From: Rhodamnia argentea
Lineage: Eukaryota > Streptophyta > Magnoliopsida > Myrtales > Myrtaceae
Length of the DNA stretch: 64,000 nucleotides
Assembly: GCF_020921035.1 (NCBI RefSeq)
Contig: NC_063160.1
Location: forward strand, 22,045,595 to 22,109,594
Reading direction: 5' to 3'
Shown one piece after another: positions 60,771-64,000 of the stretch. Position 1 is the stretch's first letter. Every line of letters begins with the position of its first letter. The notes beneath the pieces were generated by a model. That model was not told where the DNA came from. It was given only the letters and a program-made list of their open reading frames with translations, and did not search any database. Made by a program: the position numbers and the translations under genes.

Positions 60771-61249
60771 AAAAATTTCAAATAAATGCAATCTTATTTC
60801 AAATAATGGTATGATATATAATTATCCTCATTTTTTCAAATAAGGATTTAAGGTATACATTATTTTAAATAAGGGCATGAAGCGATCACGTCATTATCGA
60901 AGAATGGCATAACCTCACCGGTTAATCAAGAGCATTTTTGTCCTTTTTTTTATTAATAATCCTTTTCTTTCTTTTTTCTTTTCCATTTATTGCGGCCTGC
61001 GAGGGTCTCGGCTCTCGCTCCCTCTCTGGTGGCCGATCATTGCCCAAGATCGACTATCGACGAAAAAGGAGGGAAAAGACAAAAAAGAAAGAAAAAATTA
61101 AAAAAATTTTAAAACGCAAAGGACAAAAATGCCTTGGCCGAAGAGGTTGAGCTTTTCTTTTAAATTGAAATAGCCACTTCAGACCCTTATTTGAAACGAG
61201 TCTCGTTTCGTGTCCTTGCCCAAAAAATTACGAGTATTTGGAAATTTCC
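60771..61249. mobile_element. Second, smaller element of the same type
   Basis: The left arm (aaaaatttcaaataaatgca, ttttaaataagggcatgaag, gagcatttttgtcc) and right arm (reverse-complemented ggaaatttccaaatactcg, caaataagggtctgaagtgg, ggcatttttgtcctttg) are inverted repeats. The core near 60990-61060 is GC-rich. It shares the aaataagggc..gaagtg motif with the element at 59697-60687, so both belong to one family. Confidence 0.6.
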
Positions 61250-61432
61250 CTTTTTTCAGTTAATAGAAAGTTTAAATTTTTTCCAAATGCGCAGAATTAG
61301 GAATATCAAAGGGTATATGTCACCACCATCGGAGAACATCGTATGAACGGAAAACGTGTCGTTTCGAGAATGGTTGGCCCGAGATCCTGTCTGTTAAATG
61401 TACTGGGATGAGCTCCGAGGAGTGTCAATCCC

Positions 61433-63421
61433 ATGGAAATGGAGACGGCGTTGGGGTTGAGGAACCGGTACTGGGTCTTGCGGCACGGCAAGAGCATCCC
61501 CAATGAGAAGGGTCTCGTTGTTTCCTCGCTGGTTACTCTCTCTCTCTATCTCTCGCTCGCTCGCTCGCTTTCTGATTCTGGACAAATGACAGACAATTCG
61601 GGACAAAACCCAGTACTAGATTCTGGTTTCCTGTGATGCTCGATTGTCTCTGCTCGCAATGGATTGGAAAAAGTCGCTTGGTTTTGGCTTCTTTGCTCGC
61701 ATTTTTAGCTAACTTCCGGCGTTGATTATGCTGTGCTTGTTTACTGTTGCTATCTGAATTGATTTTGGGTTCGTTGCTGATCCGGAGTCTTGGGGGTGAT
61801 GTTTTTTCTAGGAAAATGGCACACTTCCGGAGTATGCATTGGCCTCGGACGGTATCGATCAGGCGCGAGTGGCCGGCGAGCTGTTTCTCCAGGTTAGGGA
61901 GTTTCCCCGAGAACTATGCTTTTGTTATTCGTGAGATTCTAGCCACAGAATGGGGCTCCAATTCCAATTCAATGGGTTTCCGCCTCGGGGATGCAAGCGC
62001 GAGTCTTTGATAAGGGAATCCAATTTGACATGGAGAGATTTAATTATGGTAGTTTCAAGGTGTTGGTTTAGATTTATGGCGTAGAACATACATGCTTATC
62101 GACTGTTTCATTGTCGGAGACTCTTCTGTTTTCACGCGAGGAAGAGGGGTGAAATTAACTTCAAACTTCAAAGAAGAATTTTTTCCATGACAATGACATT
62201 TTCTGCACTAGAGGATTGTTCAGGACTTGACCAGCAATGGAAATATACTTCCGATAATGACAGAGTAAATATTTAGAGGAGGCATTGTTGCAGGATCACA
62301 GTGCTTTAGCGAATTGACGGCGCTGTTTGTGCAGGTGCTGAAAGAAAATAATATTCTGCTAGAGAATGTCCGTATTTGTTACTCGCCATTTGCAAGGACA
62401 AGCCACACTGCGAGGGTTGTTGCGTCGGTTCTGAATATTCCATTCGAGGGTCCTCAATGCAAGGTAAGCTAATTTCTAATTCAAGAACATTGTTCAGTGT
62501 GAGCTTGGCATAGAGAAGTATTATGCCCGATAGCCATTAATAGATGCTAATGGACTGATTCACAAAACTTCTCCGGTCAAGCATAATTAGTGAACTTGTT
62601 GAGGGCGTTCTAGTCCCATTTGATCCATTTTGCTTCTATGAGATTAATGTAATTCAACCACACTAAAACTTGGACAGTACATGTTCTCCTTGTGAATTAA
62701 CAAGTCAGCATGGCAGAGCTGCTGCTTCATATTCGCTACTGACATGCGTTAAGCAACGACTCGGTGTGGATAGGTGATGGTGGATCTTCGGGAACGTTAC
62801 TTCGGACCTTCGTTTGAGCTCAAGTCACATGATAAAGTGAGCATGTTTCAGCTACTTCATTCTCAGTATGCTGCTCTCGTGCTATCCAATTGGCTGATTG
62901 GTGTTTCTCCTTCCTGTTTGCAATCAGTACGCTGAAATATGGGCACTCGATGAGAAAGATCCATTTCAAAGGCCAGAAGGCGGAGAATGCGTCGACGATG
63001 TTGCTTCCAGACTTGCAAAAACTATGGTTAATATTGAGACGGAATTTCAAGGGTAATTGCGCTTTATCATCATTCGCTTGTTCAATTAGCAAGAGGAAGA
63101 ACTAAAAATGCGCCAATGGTATCTATCTGGGTGCACGAGCAAAACATGCGCTTCCTTTGCACCATGGTCTGCTGGGTCTATGCTGACATATTATCTTTGC
63201 ATTTGTTGTTAACCGTTCGTCTCTTTGACAGATGCGCTGTATTGATCGTTAGCCATGGCGATCCACTGCAGATTTTGCAGACAATAGTTTCTGCAGCTAA
63301 ACTAGGAAATCCAAACGGAAACGAGTTTTCATCAAGCATACAAGCAACCAGAACCTTTGCAGTATTATCACAACACCGAAAGTTTGCCTTGCTTACCGGA
63401 GAACTCAGGGCACTCGCATAG
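61433..63421 (+). CDS. Histidine phosphatase superfamily protein (phosphoglycerate-mutase-like)
   Basis: CDS = join of 61433-61531, 61812-61892, 62335-62463, 62774-62836, 62928-63052 and 63232-63421; 687 nt, 228 aa. Members of this superfamily carry a phospho-histidine and act as phosphatases or mutases. Residues 13-22 (YWVLRHGKSI) contain the RHG motif with H18 as predicted phospho-acceptor. The second catalytic histidine lies in CAVLIVSHGDPLQILQ, and CYSPFARTSHTARVVA holds the conserved arginine and proton-donor region. No transit peptide is evident, so a cytosolic protein is likely. It is too short for a glycolytic phosphoglycerate mutase, and its true substrate is unknown. Introns are GT-AG. 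The ATG at 61433 lies upstream of the RHG motif by the usual distance. Confidence 0.9.
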
Positions 63422-64000
63422 TTCGGGGCCTTTTCCTTTGGTTTATCAGCCTTTCAGTTCAGCGGACTTACATGTCTGGACTAGATTCTGATAAATTCAT
63501 TTGACACTTCTTCATTGACAGTGTCGAGTAATTATGAATACATCTTTGCCATATTAGTAGCTACATACTATAGAACTTGTTTGTTATCCACGTATACATA
63601 CTATAGAACTAGTTTGTTATCCACGTATAGGTAACTAGAGCCAGCTCTTTAGCTTCGAATTCATTCAGTCGTACTGTCGGAAAAGATAATCTGCATCTAT
63701 TTTCCCTTCAAATTATAGTTACATTCTCCAGAAAGTTTCTCGCTGAAGAACGTCCCATATCGAATCTGCTGCAAAGTCCAGACACCAATTTCACTCGCGA
63801 CTATGGCCCTATGAGTCAATCCACCGGACACACTTGCACAACTGGCAGTTCTGACTATAGTAAAGCATGTAAATCCAGCAGCAGAGAGGAAGCTGTCCTA
63901 CATAACCACGGTATTTATCTGTTTTAACATGAAAGCGTTTTTTCTTCTTTGGCCAGTAACACTGGAAGCATTCGAAAACAAAGAAAATAACTCACAAGTG
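63422..64000. other. 3' flank of the histidine phosphatase gene
   Basis: Likely 3' UTR and downstream DNA. It contains a 33-bp direct tandem duplication (63562-63594 and 63595-63627, one difference). The minus strand at 63700-63830 stays open for about 40 codons but is not recognised; a minus-strand gene entering from the right is possible but not shown. Confidence 0.4.

Overview
This window is nuclear DNA of a flowering plant, most likely a eudicot. The genes have many short introns with GT-AG (and a few GC-AG) borders. The intergenic DNA is AT-rich with GA/CT microsatellites, MITE-like elements and fragments of plastid DNA. All products are plant families. I cannot fix the species from the sequence; a woody eudicot is only a guess.

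Layout. 1-2.9 kb: two DUF241 paralogues on the minus strand; the left one carries an in-frame TAG and runs off the window, the right one is intact. 3-7 kb: intergenic, with a GA microsatellite, a non-autonomous Mutator-like element with a 10-bp target-site duplication, and other MITE-like repeats. 7.85-11.67 kb: a four-exon DUF630/DUF632 gene (minus). 11.7-28.5 kb: a long gene-poor stretch with MITEs, a 587-bp tandem duplication and possible organelle-like DNA. 28.5-33.3 kb: GPAT9, the ER glycerol-3-phosphate acyltransferase (12 exons, plus). 34.2-43.8 kb: two LYM2-type LysM GPI-anchored receptor genes (plus) in direct 3.3-kb duplicated blocks, separated by the 3' LTR of a minus-strand retrotransposon and a 43-bp minisatellite. 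45.2-52.3 kb: a plastid-type MATE transporter of the DTX44/45 group (13 coding exons, two with GC-AG introns). 52.3-55.9 kb: unassigned. 55.9-57.0 kb: a rearranged plastid insertion (trnI-GAU 5' exon and intron, rps15, 16S and Prrn16 pieces). 57.2-59.5 kb: the regulatory subunit of mitochondrial NAD-isocitrate dehydrogenase (minus). 59.7-61.25 kb: two AT-rich elements with GC-rich cores. 61.4-63.4 kb: a histidine-phosphatase (phosphoglycerate-mutase-like) gene (plus).

All multi-exon models were built by hand from splice sites and checked by frame: each summed CDS is a multiple of three and ends at a stop (815, 375, 362, 362, 591, 376 and 228 aa). The genes are unrelated housekeeping, membrane and defence genes and do not form one pathway. 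Their order (DUF241, DUF632, LYM2, IDH) matches, as I remember it, the Arabidopsis block At2g17070-At2g17130, and the MATE plus histidine-phosphatase pair matches At4g38380/At4g38370. I found no new multi-gene system. The most notable items are the LYM2 duplication and its junction, a possible alternative splice that would remove the LYM2 anchor, the mosaic plastid insertion with an intact rps15, and the paired GC-AG introns.
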